NCBI GenBank assembly: GCA_030158485.1
Contig: JAOASS010000014.1
Location: 77,563-141,562 of the forward strand
DNA: 64,000 nt
Direction: 5' to 3'
Origin: Pseudobdellovibrionaceae bacterium
Lineage (GTDB): Bacteria; Bdellovibrionota; Bdellovibrionia; Bdellovibrionales; Bdellovibrionaceae
The notes under the pieces were generated by a model. That model made no database searches and had not been told where the DNA came from. It saw only the letters and a list, made by a program, of their open reading frames with translations. This document shows positions 25,719 to 35,116 of the stretch, piece after piece. How positions within the stretch are numbered: the first letter of the stretch is position 1; each line of letters begins with the position of its first letter. A program made the translations under genes and the position numbers.

Positions 25719-26935
25719 AAGACTTTCACTTTCATAAAGACTTTTTTCCCAGCCTTAAGTAAAAAGCTTTTTCCTGAATCAAGATCCATTTTCATTTTTT
25801 TATCATTTACTTTTTGACCCTCGATCTGAACTCCACCGCCTTCGATTAATCGACTGGCTTCAGAATTGGATCCGCAGATGGCCAGTTTGACCATCAAAGC
25901 CGCTAAGGAAATTCCTTTTTCGGGCCCGACAGAAACTTCTTGTACTTCATCAGGCAAACCTTTTTGTGCAAAAATACGATTAAACTCTTCTTCGGCTTGA
26001 ACCGCCAAAGCCTGGGAATGAAACCGAGTGACTAAAAACTTGGCTAAATGAACTTTCACTTCGCGTGGATGCCGCGCTCCTGATGAAACATCTTTTTTAA
26101 GTTGAACCAGCTCTGAAGGTTTTATATCAGTCAAAAGTTCATAATAGCGGTACATCAGGTCATCGCTGATCCTCATGGTTTTACCGAACATTTCCTTCGG
26201 AGTTTCAACGACTGAAATATAATTATCTAAAGATTTGGACATTTTATTAACGCCGTCGAGGCCTTCCAAAATAGGCATCGTTAAAACAACTTGAGGTTCC
26301 TGAGAATACTGAGACTGTAAAGAACGACCTACTAATAAATTAAACAGCTGATCTGTTCCACCCAGTTCAACATCTGATTCCATGGCAACTGAATCATAAC
26401 CCTGAGTCAAAGGATAAAGAAATTCATGGATGGCAATAGGCGTACCCGATTTATAACGCTTCGTAAAGTCTTCGCGTTCAAGCATTTGGGCGACTGTGTA
26501 TTTGGCAGCTAACTTAATAAAATCAATACTTGAAAGTTGGGAAAGCCAAGTTGAATTATAAACAATTTCTGTCTTATCAGGATCTAAAATTTTAAATATT
26601 TGCTGAGCATAGGTTCTACCATTTTCTTCAATTTCTTCTTTTGTCAAAATTGGACGAGTCGTACTTTTACCCGATGGATCACCAATTAAAGCTGTGAAAT
26701 CACCAATCAAGAACTGAACATGATGACCCAGCTCTTGGAAAGTTCGCATTTTGTTGATGACAACAGTATGACCAATATGAATATCGGGCCGAGTCGGATC
26801 TGCACCAAATTTTATTTTGAGTGGCTGATTTTTTAAATGAGACTTCTTCAATTTTTTTAAAAGATCGGCTTCGCTGATCAGATCAACGACTCCCCATTTA
26901 ATTCTTTCAAGCTGCTCATGCGGATCTAAAAACAT
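25715..26935 (-). CDS. tyrS: tyrosyl-tRNA synthetase
   Basis: A class I synthetase of 406 residues. [16 protein letters not shown] contains the HIGH box (53-56), [10 protein letters not shown] and the [13 protein letters not shown] tyrosine pocket follow, and KMSKS lies in [11 protein letters not shown]. The C-terminus is an S4 RNA-binding domain ([17 protein letters not shown]). It attaches tyrosine to its tRNA. I place the start at 26935, ten bases after the rny stop; a longer frame to 26983 overlaps rny and has no support. It is the second gene of the rny-tyrS-ferredoxin operon. No T-box leader is possible within this operon. Confidence 0.95.
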   Translation of the reverse strand: MFLDPHEQLERIKWGVVDLISEADLLKKLKKSHLKNQPLKIKFGADPTRPDIHIGHTVVINKMRTFQELGHHVQFLIGDFTALIGDPSGKSTTRPILTKEEIEENGRTYAQQIFKILDPDKTEIVYNSTWLSQLSSIDFIKLAAKYTVAQMLEREDFTKRYKSGTPIAIHEFLYPLTQGYDSVAMESDVELGGTDQLFNLLVGRSLQSQYSQEPQVVLTMPILEGLDGVNKMSKSLDNYISVVETPKEMFGKTMRISDDLMYRYYELLTDIKPSELVQLKKDVSSGARHPREVKVHLAKFLVTRFHSQALAVQAEEEFNRIFAQKGLPDEVQEVSVGPEKGISLAALMVKLAICGSNSEASRLIEGGGVQIEGQKVNDKKMKMDLDSGKSFLLKAGKKVFMKVKVL

Positions 26936-26945
26936 GCTCTTACTT

Positions 26946-28517
26946 TCATCGTGCCATCTCGACAGCTCTGGTTTCGCGAACAACAGTGACTTTTACATGA
27001 CCCGCTTGCGGCAGTTCTCGTTCAATTTTTCGTACAATATCGCGCACTAGCATTCCACTTTGATCATCCGTCACTTTCGCTGACTCGACTAAAACGCGGA
27101 CTTCACGCCCGGCTTGGACGGCATATGTTTTAAGAACTCCATCGAAGCTATTACCAATACTTTCAAGTTCATGTAACCGATTTAAATAGTTATCCATTTG
27201 AGGACGTCTTGCGCCTGGACGTGAATTCGAAAGCATATTTGAAGTTTGAACAATCCAAGCAAGTGGAGTCTGCGGTTTTTCGTCGTCATGATGAGATCTA
27301 ATCGCATGACAGACTTCATCTGATTCCCCGTATTTTTTTGCTATTTCTGCACCAACCAAAGCATGGGGACCTTCAACTGAATGTTCCACTGCTTTGCCCA
27401 GATCATGTAAAAGACCCGCGCGACGTGCAATTTTAACATTCATTCCTAATTCGCCCGCAAGTAAACCTGCAATATAGGAAACTTCCATTGAATGATTTAA
27501 AAGATTTTGAGCATGAGTTGAACGATACTTCATTGTTCCTAATAGCCTGATAATCTCACTGTTAATTCCAGTCAGTCCCAATTCGACTACGACTCGGTCG
27601 CCTTCTTCTTTAATGGATTTCATTAAGTCTGTTTTTTGTTTTTCAGCTACTTCTTCAATTCTGGCTGGATGGACTCGCCCATCTTCCATTAATTTCTCAA
27701 TGGTTCTTCTGGCCAGTTCTCTTCGGATCGGATCAAAACCAGAAATCACAACAGCTTCTGGAGTATCATCCACGATTAAATCAACTCCGCAATGGGCCTC
27801 AAGAGTTCGGATATTTCGACCTTCACGTCCAATAATTTTACCTTTCATTTCATCACTTGGAAGCGACAGAACTGAAACCGTTCTTTCTGAAGTGTATTCA
27901 GCCGCAAATCGAGAAAGTGCCGAAGCAATCACTCGCTTTGCCCGGACTCCAGCTTCTTTTTGAGCTTCTTCTTCGATTTTTTCTAATGAAGATGTTGCTT
28001 CTTTTTTCGCCTCTTCCTCAAGAGCTTCAATCAATTGGCGCTTTGCTTCTTCTTGAGTCATCACGGCAACGCTTTCGAGCTTCGCACGAAGTTCGCCAAA
28101 TTGAGTCTCGGCTTTTTTTTCTAATTCCTTTAAACGACTTTCTGAAATGTTTACTTTTTCTTCGCGATCTTTCAGCTGATTGATCACTCTTTGATTGTCG
28201 TCTAGTTTACGATTGTGCTCGTCTTCAATTTCTTTCAAGCGGCGCTCAAGCTGCTGCTCTTTTTGTTTCATTTGATTTTTTTGTTTGAGAATATCTTGTT
28301 CGACATTTTTTCTAGAACGAGCTTCAAAATCTTTTGCCTTAGCTTCAGAGTCCCTCTTGATTCGCGCCGATTCTGACTTAGATTTATTCACAATTTTTTC
28401 AGCTTCAATTTTAGCTGATTTTTTTGTGGACTCATCTTGAATTTTCTTGAACATGAAAACGCCGATTCCGCCCAACAAAAGCCCCAGTAGAACCGCTATG
28501 ACAACTTCAATTCCCAT
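26946..28517 (-). CDS. rny: ribonuclease Y
   Basis: An endoribonuclease of 523 residues. An N-terminal membrane anchor (about 4-23) is followed by a coiled coil to about 190, a KH domain ([17 protein letters not shown]), and an HD domain with the metal motif LLHDLGKA and [15 protein letters not shown]. It starts mRNA decay at the inner membrane. The order of domains and the length match the family exactly. AAGGG precedes the ATG. It lies nine bases after the folate ligase gene. Confidence 0.96.
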   Translation of the reverse strand: MGIEVVIAVLLGLLLGGIGVFMFKKIQDESTKKSAKIEAEKIVNKSKSESARIKRDSEAKAKDFEARSRKNVEQDILKQKNQMKQKEQQLERRLKEIEDEHNRKLDDNQRVINQLKDREEKVNISESRLKELEKKAETQFGELRAKLESVAVMTQEEAKRQLIEALEEEAKKEATSSLEKIEEEAQKEAGVRAKRVIASALSRFAAEYTSERTVSVLSLPSDEMKGKIIGREGRNIRTLEAHCGVDLIVDDTPEAVVISGFDPIRRELARRTIEKLMEDGRVHPARIEEVAEKQKTDLMKSIKEEGDRVVVELGLTGINSEIIRLLGTMKYRSTHAQNLLNHSMEVSYIAGLLAGELGMNVKIARRAGLLHDLGKAVEHSVEGPHALVGAEIAKKYGESDEVCHAIRSHHDDEKPQTPLAWIVQTSNMLSNSRPGARRPQMDNYLNRLHELESIGNSFDGVLKTYAVQAGREVRVLVESAKVTDDQSGMLVRDIVRKIERELPQAGHVKVTVVRETRAVEMAR

Positions 28518-28526
28518 TTTTTTCCC

Positions 28527-29063
28527 TTACCTTTTTAACCATGTGATTCCCCGGTCCGATACAATAACATCCATTTTGATGTCGTGATCTTCAACAGGAA
28601 GTTCAGCAAATAATTGATATGAATAACAAACACCGACTTTAAGTCCCGGCATCCCTTTTAAAGTTCTATCGTAAAAACCTTTTCCACGCCCGATCCGTTC
28701 CCCCTTTTCAGAGAAAGCCAAACCCGGTACTAAAAAACCATCCAACTTTTCAATCGAAATAGAAGTGCCAACAGAAGGTTCTTGGAAGCCTAAGTCTGAC
28801 CGATTCCAAGAAGACAAACTTGAATCGACTGGTTTCACGAATTCCAAAGCGAGCCCCTGAAGCTTAGGAAAGTACCAATGAATCGAAGACCTGAAGCAAC
28901 CTTCAACCGCAGGCTCTTGTGAAAGCGCTCGAAATCCCGCCCAAGATCCTTTTTGATAGTCTAAAAATTGAGACAAGTTTTTTAATACACCCGCAACAGG
29001 CAAAGCTGCCGGTGTCTGAGAAATAATATGCTGTCTGACTTCAGACTTTGTTTGAAACTGCAT
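28527..29063 (-). CDS. 5-formyltetrahydrofolate cyclo-ligase
   Basis: A protein of 178 residues with the family signature GERIGRGKGFYDR and a late VGVCYSYQLFAELPVEDHDI. It converts 5-formyltetrahydrofolate to methenyltetrahydrofolate at the cost of ATP. The order zapA, then this gene (fau/ygfA), is the same as in many proteobacteria, although here only about 60 bases separate them. ATG at 29063 is preferred over the adjacent TTG; AAAGG lies upstream. Confidence 0.9.
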   Translation of the reverse strand: MQFQTKSEVRQHIISQTPAALPVAGVLKNLSQFLDYQKGSWAGFRALSQEPAVEGCFRSSIHWYFPKLQGLALEFVKPVDSSLSSWNRSDLGFQEPSVGTSISIEKLDGFLVPGLAFSEKGERIGRGKGFYDRTLKGMPGLKVGVCYSYQLFAELPVEDHDIKMDVIVSDRGITWLKR

Positions 29064-29126
29064 CAACTTGAACCTTTGCTGAAAATTTCAGCCGGTTAAA
29101 ATTGATTTCTCGACTTCCAAAAGAAA

Positions 29127-29432
29127 CTATTTCTTCTGAGAGTTTTCCAGGTCATTCGCGAGTTTGAGAATTTTTTCTTCGAGACTTTCAAGTTCGTGAG
29201 AGGCTTTTCTTTTTAAGAGGAGAAGTTCTTCGGCTAAGTGAAGAGCAGTTAAGACCGCCGCATTTTGATAGGATCCATTTTTAGAAACGGCCAGAGCTTG
29301 CGCCATTTTTTGATTTAAAAAATCCACTAATTCTTTCACCAAGACATCGTCATGGGAAGTTCTCAGCTTGTAGGGCACACCTGCTATTTGAAACTCGTGG
29401 GTTTTTTTATCAGGCGTTCTGTCTAATGCCAC
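29127..29432 (-). CDS. zapA: cell division protein ZapA
   Basis: A protein of 101 residues. The N-terminal half has the ZapA core (HEFQIAGVPYKLRT, then a VKELVDFLNQKM helix and AAVLTALHLAEELL). A C-terminal coiled coil follows, ending ANDLENSQKK. ZapA bundles FtsZ filaments at midcell. The start is GTG, with AAGGAG ten bases upstream. It heads the run zapA, folate ligase, rny, tyrS, ferredoxin. The 190 bases before it are AT-rich and hold the likely promoter, including TATATAA near 29470 on the minus strand. Confidence 0.9.
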   Translation of the reverse strand: MALDRTPDKKTHEFQIAGVPYKLRTSHDDVLVKELVDFLNQKMAQALAVSKNGSYQNAAVLTALHLAEELLLLKRKASHELESLEEKILKLANDLENSQKK

Positions 29433-29623
29433 TTTGTTGAAACTCCTTCAAGTAACTGTTCTTATATAATCTCTTAAAATCTATTTAACTTCGAACTTGA
29501 AATTTCTCGTTTTAACTTAAAACGCTTTACCTGACGTTCAACGAGTCTTTTTATGAAAACTCGCGTAAACTAGAGAAATCCAATACTTACACATTTAAGT
29601 TTAACGATTATTAGACCTGATGA

Positions 29624-30487
29624 TCAATCAAATTTTTCGATTATTTGACCCGTGCTCACACTTTGCGATGTCGCGCCCTTTGAGTCTGATAAAAATCGAT
29701 ATTGCCCTGGAAAGACAGAAACAAAATCTGAACCCCGCATCGGAGCCGATACTAACTGCCGTCTCATTAAGATCTGGCGCCGATCTCCGGCTTCGGATAC
29801 TAGATTTTGAACGAAATGACCCTTCAACAAATCACGCTCCATATGGTCTTTTCCTTCAAACTTAAAAAGCGCTGACATGTCGCGCCAGTCTTTTGCTTGC
29901 GCCGCAGCCAAACAGATCTCAACAGCTTCTTCATTTTCTGAATTCTTCATTTTAAATGTGTTGCAGATGTCGTAATTCAAACGAAAAGTCACATCTGTCA
30001 TTCCCGCCGAAGCCAAGTAAAGATCACCAAACTGATACTGACTCAGGCGAAATAACGGCCTTGCCATGTAAAACTGAAGGAAAAAAAGTTTATTTTTTTC
30101 AATATCCGAATCAAAATCTCTGAAGACTCGTAATCTTATTTCTTTATTCAAACTCGTCGGAACCGAAAGTTTCACCAGATCAATAACAACATTCTGTCCT
30201 GCTCGAATCACAATCCAACCGGGATAAATGGAATTTTCAAAACCTAAAATATACTGACCTGATTCAAGACTTTTGGCCTGATTCAAATCAAAGTACTCAA
30301 TACTTGTACAAGATCGAATCATACCATTACAACGAGCCGCTTTTACTTGTCGAAAAATTTGGCTCGGGCCGGCCTCACCACGTACCGTCAACGTTCCCAT
30401 GGAGGTTGCGGCCCTTGCCTGCGAAAGTAAAAAAGTCAGTGTAAATCCAATTATAAAATTCACTTTAAAAAAATTAAAATTTTTCAC
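29624..30487 (-). CDS. hypothetical secreted protein
   Basis: A protein of 287 residues with a signal peptide (about 1-27, ending SQARAA). The start is a GTG at 30487 with GAGG five bases upstream, which overlaps the end of the L,D-transpeptidase gene by 14 bases. The mature part is predicted to be mostly beta at first (GTLTVRGEAGPSQIF, GWIVIRAGQNVVIDL) and helical later. It contains paired cysteines (ARCNGMIRSC and YDICNTF with VEICLA). I do not recognise it. Coupling to the transpeptidase suggests an envelope role. Confidence 0.6.
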   Translation of the reverse strand: MKNFNFFKVNFIIGFTLTFLLSQARAATSMGTLTVRGEAGPSQIFRQVKAARCNGMIRSCTSIEYFDLNQAKSLESGQYILGFENSIYPGWIVIRAGQNVVIDLVKLSVPTSLNKEIRLRVFRDFDSDIEKNKLFFLQFYMARPLFRLSQYQFGDLYLASAGMTDVTFRLNYDICNTFKMKNSENEEAVEICLAAAQAKDWRDMSALFKFEGKDHMERDLLKGHFVQNLVSEAGDRRQILMRRQLVSAPMRGSDFVSVFPGQYRFLSDSKGATSQSVSTGQIIEKFD

Positions 30488-32069
30488 GTGAACCTCGTGA
30501 TCTAAAAAGCTCAATTAACCTTTGATCTTGACCATAATGATCGATTGCCGTGCGAATTTCACCAGAAGCTGTCACGTCGACGGTTTGGTACATAAAATAA
30601 ACTGGCAAACTTTGCTTCACAGGAATAGGCAAAGGTTGTGAACGCTGTATTTTCATTTCTTTTAAATTCCACTGCAACTGATCTCTTAATAAATACTGTG
30701 CTAATTTAAAAGCATCTTCTAGACGAACACAGCCTGAACTTCTTAAGCGAGCCGATTCTTTCATCAAATGAATTTCGTTTGTGTCGTGAAGATAAATAAA
30801 CCAGGGATTCGTCAAAGGAAACTTCACTAAGCCTAATGCGTTCTGTGGACCTGGCTGCTGAACCAATGTAAAATCAAAGTTTGTACGATCATAACTTCTC
30901 CAATTGATACTTCCCGGATCTACTTCTTGATTTGATCTATTATAAATTTTAATTCCACTTTTTTGCCAAACATAAGGGTTTTCTTGTAAGTCAGGAAGTT
31001 TATCTTTAACCGCAATAGAATACGGCACTGTCCATGTGGGACTTAACTCGACTCTTCTGATTTCATCTCGCATTGTGGGAGTTCTACGGGTGGGCCGTCC
31101 GTTGACCGTTTTCATCGCCATAATCGTTTGATTATTTTCAACTACATTCATTTCCTGAAATGCCATGTTCACAATTAAATATCGATTTTCCCAAACTTGA
31201 GGAAACCATCTGTACTTTTCTAAATTGGCTTTGATCTTATCAATTCGATCTTGAAGACCAGGCCCAATGGACTTAAAAAAACTTCTTGAAAGCGTTCTTG
31301 TGATCTGAAGACTGTTCAGCTCTTGGTACCTTGTAACGGCTTTTTGCAGTTCCGCATCGTAAACATTCGATTGATTTGAAATCGGATAACCCAAATCAGT
31401 CATTCGCTTTTTAACTTCAACTAGAACCTCGTGCTGCGCCCCGACTTTAAGGTCAATCATGGGGTCTACTAATAATTCAGACCAAGCCTTTTGAGCTTTT
31501 AAAGTTTTCATTTTTTTTAAAATAAAAATGAGTTTTTTATATTTTTCGTGCTGAGGCGACATTTTCTCAAAAACAGAAACCAATGTCTCTGGACGCTTTG
31601 CTGCTTCCACTAAAAGGGTGCTGATTTGAAAATTTTTTCGAGGCATTTTAATATCTTCATCAATTAAATCGGGATCTAAGATTTGTCCATTTATCAGGTC
31701 TCGAGAAAAATTAAGATAGGCATCAGAAAGTAAAATTTCAAAAGTCACTGCGTTTTTTTCGTTGACCCGATCAAACAAGTTCAAAAGTTCCTTAGGTAGA
31801 TACTGATCTGTCGTCAGACCCCAATCATCTGCTTGCAATAAAATTTGCTTAAAAACCAAAGCCGCCTGATTAGGCTGACCGGCAGCGGTCCAAAGGGCTG
31901 CGTAACCATTCAGTTCGTAAAGTTGCTTCAGGGGCTCAGTTTCGATGATTTTCTGAGAAGGCTCAACTTTCACATGAAGATACAGTTTATCACTTAAAAG
32001 TTTATTCAAGTCCGTAGCCTGGGCCTGAAAGACAAATAAAAACTGAATAAGTCCAACGTACAACTTCAT
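30474..32069 (-). CDS. L,D-transpeptidase, YcbB/LdtD-like
   Basis: A protein of 531 residues with a short signal peptide (KLYVGLIQFLFVFQAQA). It has an N-terminal helical region, a PG-binding-1-like repeat (EVKKRMTDLGYPIS, AVTRYQELNSLQ) and a YkuD catalytic domain. The catalytic block is YLHDTN then SSGCVRLED, with Cys near residue 447. It makes 3-3 crosslinks in peptidoglycan or attaches proteins to it, and resists most penicillins. I place the start at 32069. In Bdellovibrio, L,D-transpeptidases modify the prey wall; that role here is inference. The next gene overlaps its 3' end. Confidence 0.88.
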   Translation of the reverse strand: MKLYVGLIQFLFVFQAQATDLNKLLSDKLYLHVKVEPSQKIIETEPLKQLYELNGYAALWTAAGQPNQAALVFKQILLQADDWGLTTDQYLPKELLNLFDRVNEKNAVTFEILLSDAYLNFSRDLINGQILDPDLIDEDIKMPRKNFQISTLLVEAAKRPETLVSVFEKMSPQHEKYKKLIFILKKMKTLKAQKAWSELLVDPMIDLKVGAQHEVLVEVKKRMTDLGYPISNQSNVYDAELQKAVTRYQELNSLQITRTLSRSFFKSIGPGLQDRIDKIKANLEKYRWFPQVWENRYLIVNMAFQEMNVVENNQTIMAMKTVNGRPTRRTPTMRDEIRRVELSPTWTVPYSIAVKDKLPDLQENPYVWQKSGIKIYNRSNQEVDPGSINWRSYDRTNFDFTLVQQPGPQNALGLVKFPLTNPWFIYLHDTNEIHLMKESARLRSSGCVRLEDAFKLAQYLLRDQLQWNLKEMKIQRSQPLPIPVKQSLPVYFMYQTVDVTASGEIRTAIDHYGQDQRLIELFRSRGSREKF

Positions 32070-32225
32070 AGATAGCATCTCAAGTTGCACAAGTCTTGCC
32101 ATTCCCTGAAGACTTTGAATGCTTTAGAGAAATAATTTTTTAAGAAAAAGACGCGAAGAGGAAGTCACTGTACAAGGTTTTGACAGTTGATTGAATCATT
32201 CTTTTTTTAAGAAGAATCTCTATCC

Positions 32226-32254
32226 GCGAGAATCGGGCTGCAACCGATTCTCGC
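32226..32254 (-). terminator. stem-loop after the second L,D-transpeptidase gene
   Basis: GCGAGAATCGG (32226-32236) pairs perfectly with CCGATTCTCGC (32244-32254) around a 7-base loop, 17 bases past the stop at 32272. There is no immediate T-run on the minus strand, only a pyrimidine-rich stretch further on, so it may be a weak terminator or an mRNA-stabilising hairpin. Confidence 0.5.
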
Positions 32255-32271
32255 CACTACATCCCCTATTT

Positions 32272-33774
32272 TTACCGGGGCTTTTCTTTATAAGTCACTT
32301 TAATCGGCGCGGAATCCCCTGATGTTTTCAAATAGTGGGGAAGTTTAGTACGAAATTCTGGAAGTCCACCTATCAAAATATTTTTATGCTTGGGGTGTTG
32401 GTAGTCAACAAATCGGCCTTCATCTACAAGAAATTTGCCGACGAAGTTGGTAGGGCGTTCTCCAAATTGATCATCGATACTGTATCTGTCACCTGTTAAA
32501 CCTGAAAAAGCTTTGAAATGGTAATCAGCTTCTGCAGAGTTTGGATACATATCGACATAATAAGTTCCACGCTCAAGCAAGTTCACATTTTCTTGAACCA
32601 CTATTCCGAGCCGCTCAATTGAAAAAGCATCCGCAGAAATTCCACCTGATTTTTGTGCTTCATCTGTTAACATGACATAAGACCACGGTCTTTTTTTAGT
32701 GAAGTCTTTGTACGCAGGAAAAACATTTGCCACTTTACAAACACCCAGAATTGATTTCTTAGCACAATCATTCAGTCGAGTTGTTTCTCTTGCGTAAACT
32801 CTGTAAAAATCTGTTCCTGGAGGTACTAAGTGTCGCAAATAAGCAATTGCACTATTGCTTAGCCGAGTGCAACCTGCTGACCCAGGATTACTGAACATAT
32901 TAAGCAATGTAGAGCGTGTTAACTCAATCGCTGCTTCGCCATCACTTCCCCAACCAATCGTCCCATGAATCCATTGTGAGCTAAAACCATTAGGTCCAAT
33001 GGGTGGGTAAACTTTAGCTGCATACCAACCAAAAGCTCCATAAATTGTGCTTTCACCATTTACTTTAGTCTGCCATTTTTTACCCCAAGAAAAAGTACTA
33101 TCTGGGCGCCCACGAGAATCTAGTGGCGCTTTAGGAGGCACTGATGCCAAGGACTGGCCTTCTCGATACCAATGGGGATAATGTCCACTGTTATCTTGAT
33201 AAAACTTGATCCACTCGGCAATACGGCCGTGACCTAACATTGTCTTGAACGCATTGTCATTTTTTTCAGTGCCTTCTTCAGGGCGTCCGACAACCATTTT
33301 CGTTTCAAAAACCATTTGATGAGGACAATTCAAGCTTGTATCACATCTTTTATAAACCCGAGTCACTTCAGTTGCTATATTTTGAACGATAAAATAGGGC
33401 GACTTCTTTTTCATCATATCAACTGACGAAAGAAACTTTTTAGCTACATAAAAAATGTCTTGAGGATTGGTCGGCTTAAAAGTGTAAGACTTTTTTATCT
33501 TCACACCGACAAGTCCCGACTGTAAAATTGGATTTTCAGCTAAAACAACACGCTCGTTAATTCTTAATTTACCGACAACATTTTCACGATTTACATCACT
33601 CATTGAGTTTCGAACTAGTACAACTTCTGTCGATATAAAATACTCTTGATCGACAACTAATGTGACAACTTCACCTAAGTTGTTAGAGTAGACTTCTTGT
33701 TGCGCAAGAGCTTGTTTTGACAAAAAAACAAGCATCAAACTTAAGAATAATTTCATTCTATTAGAAACCCTCAT
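32272..33774 (-). CDS. L,D-transpeptidase family protein
   Basis: A protein of 500 residues with a signal peptide (MKLFLSLMLVFLSKQALAQ). A region of about 90 residues resembling an SH3-like fold comes first, and then the YkuD domain: WIHGTIGWG and SNPGSAGCTRLSNSA carry the catalytic His and Cys. A C-terminal extension of about 140 residues is not part of the standard domain and may bind a partner or wall. It crosslinks or modifies peptidoglycan in the periplasm. AGAGGAG six bases before the ATG is a strong ribosome binding site. It lies upstream of the LdtD-like gene on the same strand, 200 bases apart, with a stem-loop between. Confidence 0.86.
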   Translation of the reverse strand: MRVSNRMKLFLSLMLVFLSKQALAQQEVYSNNLGEVVTLVVDQEYFISTEVVLVRNSMSDVNRENVVGKLRINERVVLAENPILQSGLVGVKIKKSYTFKPTNPQDIFYVAKKFLSSVDMMKKKSPYFIVQNIATEVTRVYKRCDTSLNCPHQMVFETKMVVGRPEEGTEKNDNAFKTMLGHGRIAEWIKFYQDNSGHYPHWYREGQSLASVPPKAPLDSRGRPDSTFSWGKKWQTKVNGESTIYGAFGWYAAKVYPPIGPNGFSSQWIHGTIGWGSDGEAAIELTRSTLLNMFSNPGSAGCTRLSNSAIAYLRHLVPPGTDFYRVYARETTRLNDCAKKSILGVCKVANVFPAYKDFTKKRPWSYVMLTDEAQKSGGISADAFSIERLGIVVQENVNLLERGTYYVDMYPNSAEADYHFKAFSGLTGDRYSIDDQFGERPTNFVGKFLVDEGRFVDYQHPKHKNILIGGLPEFRTKLPHYLKTSGDSAPIKVTYKEKPR

Positions 33775-33938
33775 TGTACGCTCCTCTTGAATTAAAATAA
33801 ATTGTTACAAGAGTCTTTATATCTCTGATTTAGATTATGAATTTACATTTTAAATTAGTTTGAATTCTTTTCCGGTGACAATTTTAAAACTTCGACAGCC
33901 CCAAGTTGTCACTCTGTACAGGAGTTCAACAAAACACG

Positions 33939-35096
33939 TCACAAAATCGCGTTGAGGAATTCTTTTGGGTCAAAATCACGTAAGTCTTCGATTTTTTCAC
34001 CGACTCCAATTTTTTTAACTGGAATTTTAAGTTCATCATGAAGGCCTATAATAATTCCACCTTTGGCCGTACCATCCATTTTTGTGACAATCGCACCTGA
34101 TAATGGGATTGCTTGGTTGAATTGCTTTGCTTGAATCAAAGCATTTTGCCCCGAATTGGCATCTAAAACAATCCAGGTCTCATGAGGAGCCCCATTAAGA
34201 GCTTTTCCCAGAACCCTTTGTACTTTCTTAAGCTCTTCCATCAAATGATCTTGAGTATGTAGTCTTCCCGCTGTGTCGATAATTACGACATCTATTTGAT
34301 TTTGAATTCCTTTTTGAACAGCTTCGTAAGCAACACCACTTGGATCCTTCGTATGCTCCGGAGCAAATATTTCAACTTGAGCTCGTTCACTCCAAACTTT
34401 TAATTGTGATGCGGCAGCAGCTCGGAATGTATCACCTGCCGCTACTAAAACCTTTTTACCTTCACGAGCCCAAAGCGCCGCCAACTTCCCGATCGTTGTT
34501 GTTTTCCCAACACCGTTCACTCCGACAACAAGTATGATTGTGGGACCCTGATCATTCCAACTAATAGGACTTGGATGAAAAGGTGAGATCATCGATGACA
34601 TTTCGCTTTTTAGTGTGTTTGAAATGGTTTCAAAGTTTTTTAAACTTGAATTTGAAAGATCAAACCGAATTTTTTCTAACAAATTTTCGACAGTTTTGGG
34701 TCCAATATCAGATGTATAAAGAATTTCTTCAACCTGATCAAGAGCTTCGCTTTCCGTATGCCCTTCGAACACGGAACGCATTCTTCCCCAAAGTGTCGAC
34801 TTCGTATTTTTTAATTTTTCTTCCAATGAAATGAGTTTTTCGATGGGAGGTAAAACTCCCGAAGCTTCATGATAAGGCCTACCGACATCGATTGATGCCG
34901 GTTGCTTTTGACTTGTTTTTTTAAGATCTTCCGCAGTTTTTAAATATTCTGAAGTTTCAGTTACTTCAGGTAAGATTTTTTGATCCGATTTTTTTTTGCG
35001 GAAAGCTTTTAAAATAAAGGGCAGTGCAATCGCAAAAATTAAAAGGCCCACAAAAGCAACTAAGACTTGAAGAGCTTCAAAATGGGACTCGCGCAT
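33939..35096 (-). CDS. ftsY: signal recognition particle receptor FtsY
   Basis: A GTPase of 385 residues. A membrane helix near 10-30 is followed by a charged linker and the NG domain: GVNGVGKTTTIGKL (G1), DTFRAAAASQL, DTAGRLHTQDHLM (G3), TKMDGTAKGG (G4) and the closing GVGEKIEDLRDF. It receives the ribosome-SRP complex at the inner membrane for cotranslational insertion. The N-terminal helix replaces the acidic A domain found in E. coli. It lies 20 bases after smc and is probably in the same transcript. Confidence 0.95.
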   Translation of the reverse strand: MRESHFEALQVLVAFVGLLIFAIALPFILKAFRKKKSDQKILPEVTETSEYLKTAEDLKKTSQKQPASIDVGRPYHEASGVLPPIEKLISLEEKLKNTKSTLWGRMRSVFEGHTESEALDQVEEILYTSDIGPKTVENLLEKIRFDLSNSSLKNFETISNTLKSEMSSMISPFHPSPISWNDQGPTIILVVGVNGVGKTTTIGKLAALWAREGKKVLVAAGDTFRAAAASQLKVWSERAQVEIFAPEHTKDPSGVAYEAVQKGIQNQIDVVIIDTAGRLHTQDHLMEELKKVQRVLGKALNGAPHETWIVLDANSGQNALIQAKQFNQAIPLSGAIVTKMDGTAKGGIIIGLHDELKIPVKKIGVGEKIEDLRDFDPKEFLNAIL

Positions 35097-35116
35097 AAGC
35101 CAACCTTCTTTATTTA

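Noticed and set aside
29067..29126. 6S RNA between zapA and the folate ligase gene
   Set aside because: The gene order is the classical 6S neighbourhood, but the gap is only about 60 bases, too short for 6S RNA, and no such fold was seen upstream of zapA.
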